From positions 1-6,980 of the forward strand of contig JADLDX010000448.1 in the NCBI GenBank assembly GCA_020846515.1: a stretch of DNA of 6,980 nucleotides, written 5' to 3'. A program made the translations under genes and the position numbers. Positions within the stretch are counted from its first letter, which is position 1. The number at the start of each line of letters is the position of its first letter. The DNA is from Pirellulaceae bacterium. GTDB taxonomy: Bacteria; Planctomycetota; Planctomycetia; Pirellulales; Pirellulaceae. Below the pieces are notes generated by a model that was given only the letters and a program-made list of their open reading frames with translations, did no database searches and was not told where the DNA came from. Positions 6,956-6,980 of this stretch are shown piece by piece.

Positions 6956-6980
6956 ATCGCTGAGCAGAAAGTGTCTTGGA

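Overview
This window looks like chromosomal DNA of a planctomycete, probably of the Pirellulales type. The main reason is the 1104-residue protein joining an N-terminal zinc-binding motif, a Hanks-type Ser/Thr kinase, one membrane helix, a helical HEAT-like region and a C-terminal FGE/sulfatase-modifying domain, an architecture I know mainly from planctomycetes. Supporting signs are an S46-type peptidase tail, GGGAGGG-type palindromic intergenic repeats, generally weak Shine-Dalgarno sequences and long non-coding gaps. Assignment below phylum is inference.

Layout. Bases 1-164 are the 3' end of an S46 (dipeptidyl-peptidase 7/11-like) gene on the + strand. A CAT-anticodon tRNA, most likely tRNA-Ile2 (the lysidine-modified type), lies at 260-333. 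Bases 344-764 form a repeat-dense patch: two direct-repeat hairpins, an inverted copy of their outer 15 bases at the far end, several further hairpins between, and then a perfect (CAG)10 run. On the - strand, 788-1933 encodes a secreted TPR protein with a PPC-like C-terminal domain. Its upstream region (1934-2354) has no convincing gene and holds a 16-bp tandem repeat (2169-2248). A small zinc-ribbon ORF lies on the - strand (2355-2711), with a perfect 8-bp stem-loop just past its stop. A 164-bp spacer with GAGGTA direct repeats separates it from the divergent kinase gene (2876-6190, +). A calcineurin-like phosphoesterase (6242-6955, -) converges on the kinase with a 51-bp gap.

How the genes relate. 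There is no clear operon; adjacent genes are mostly on opposite strands or far apart. The kinase is a self-contained transmembrane signalling protein: the kinase and zinc motif are predicted on one side of the membrane and the HEAT-like plus FGE-fold region on the other. Its FGE domain lacks the catalytic cysteines, so it is more likely a sensor or binding module than an enzyme. I see no defence system, CRISPR array, transposase or phage gene. The most unusual parts are the palindromic element with its adjoining CAG run and the kinase architecture.
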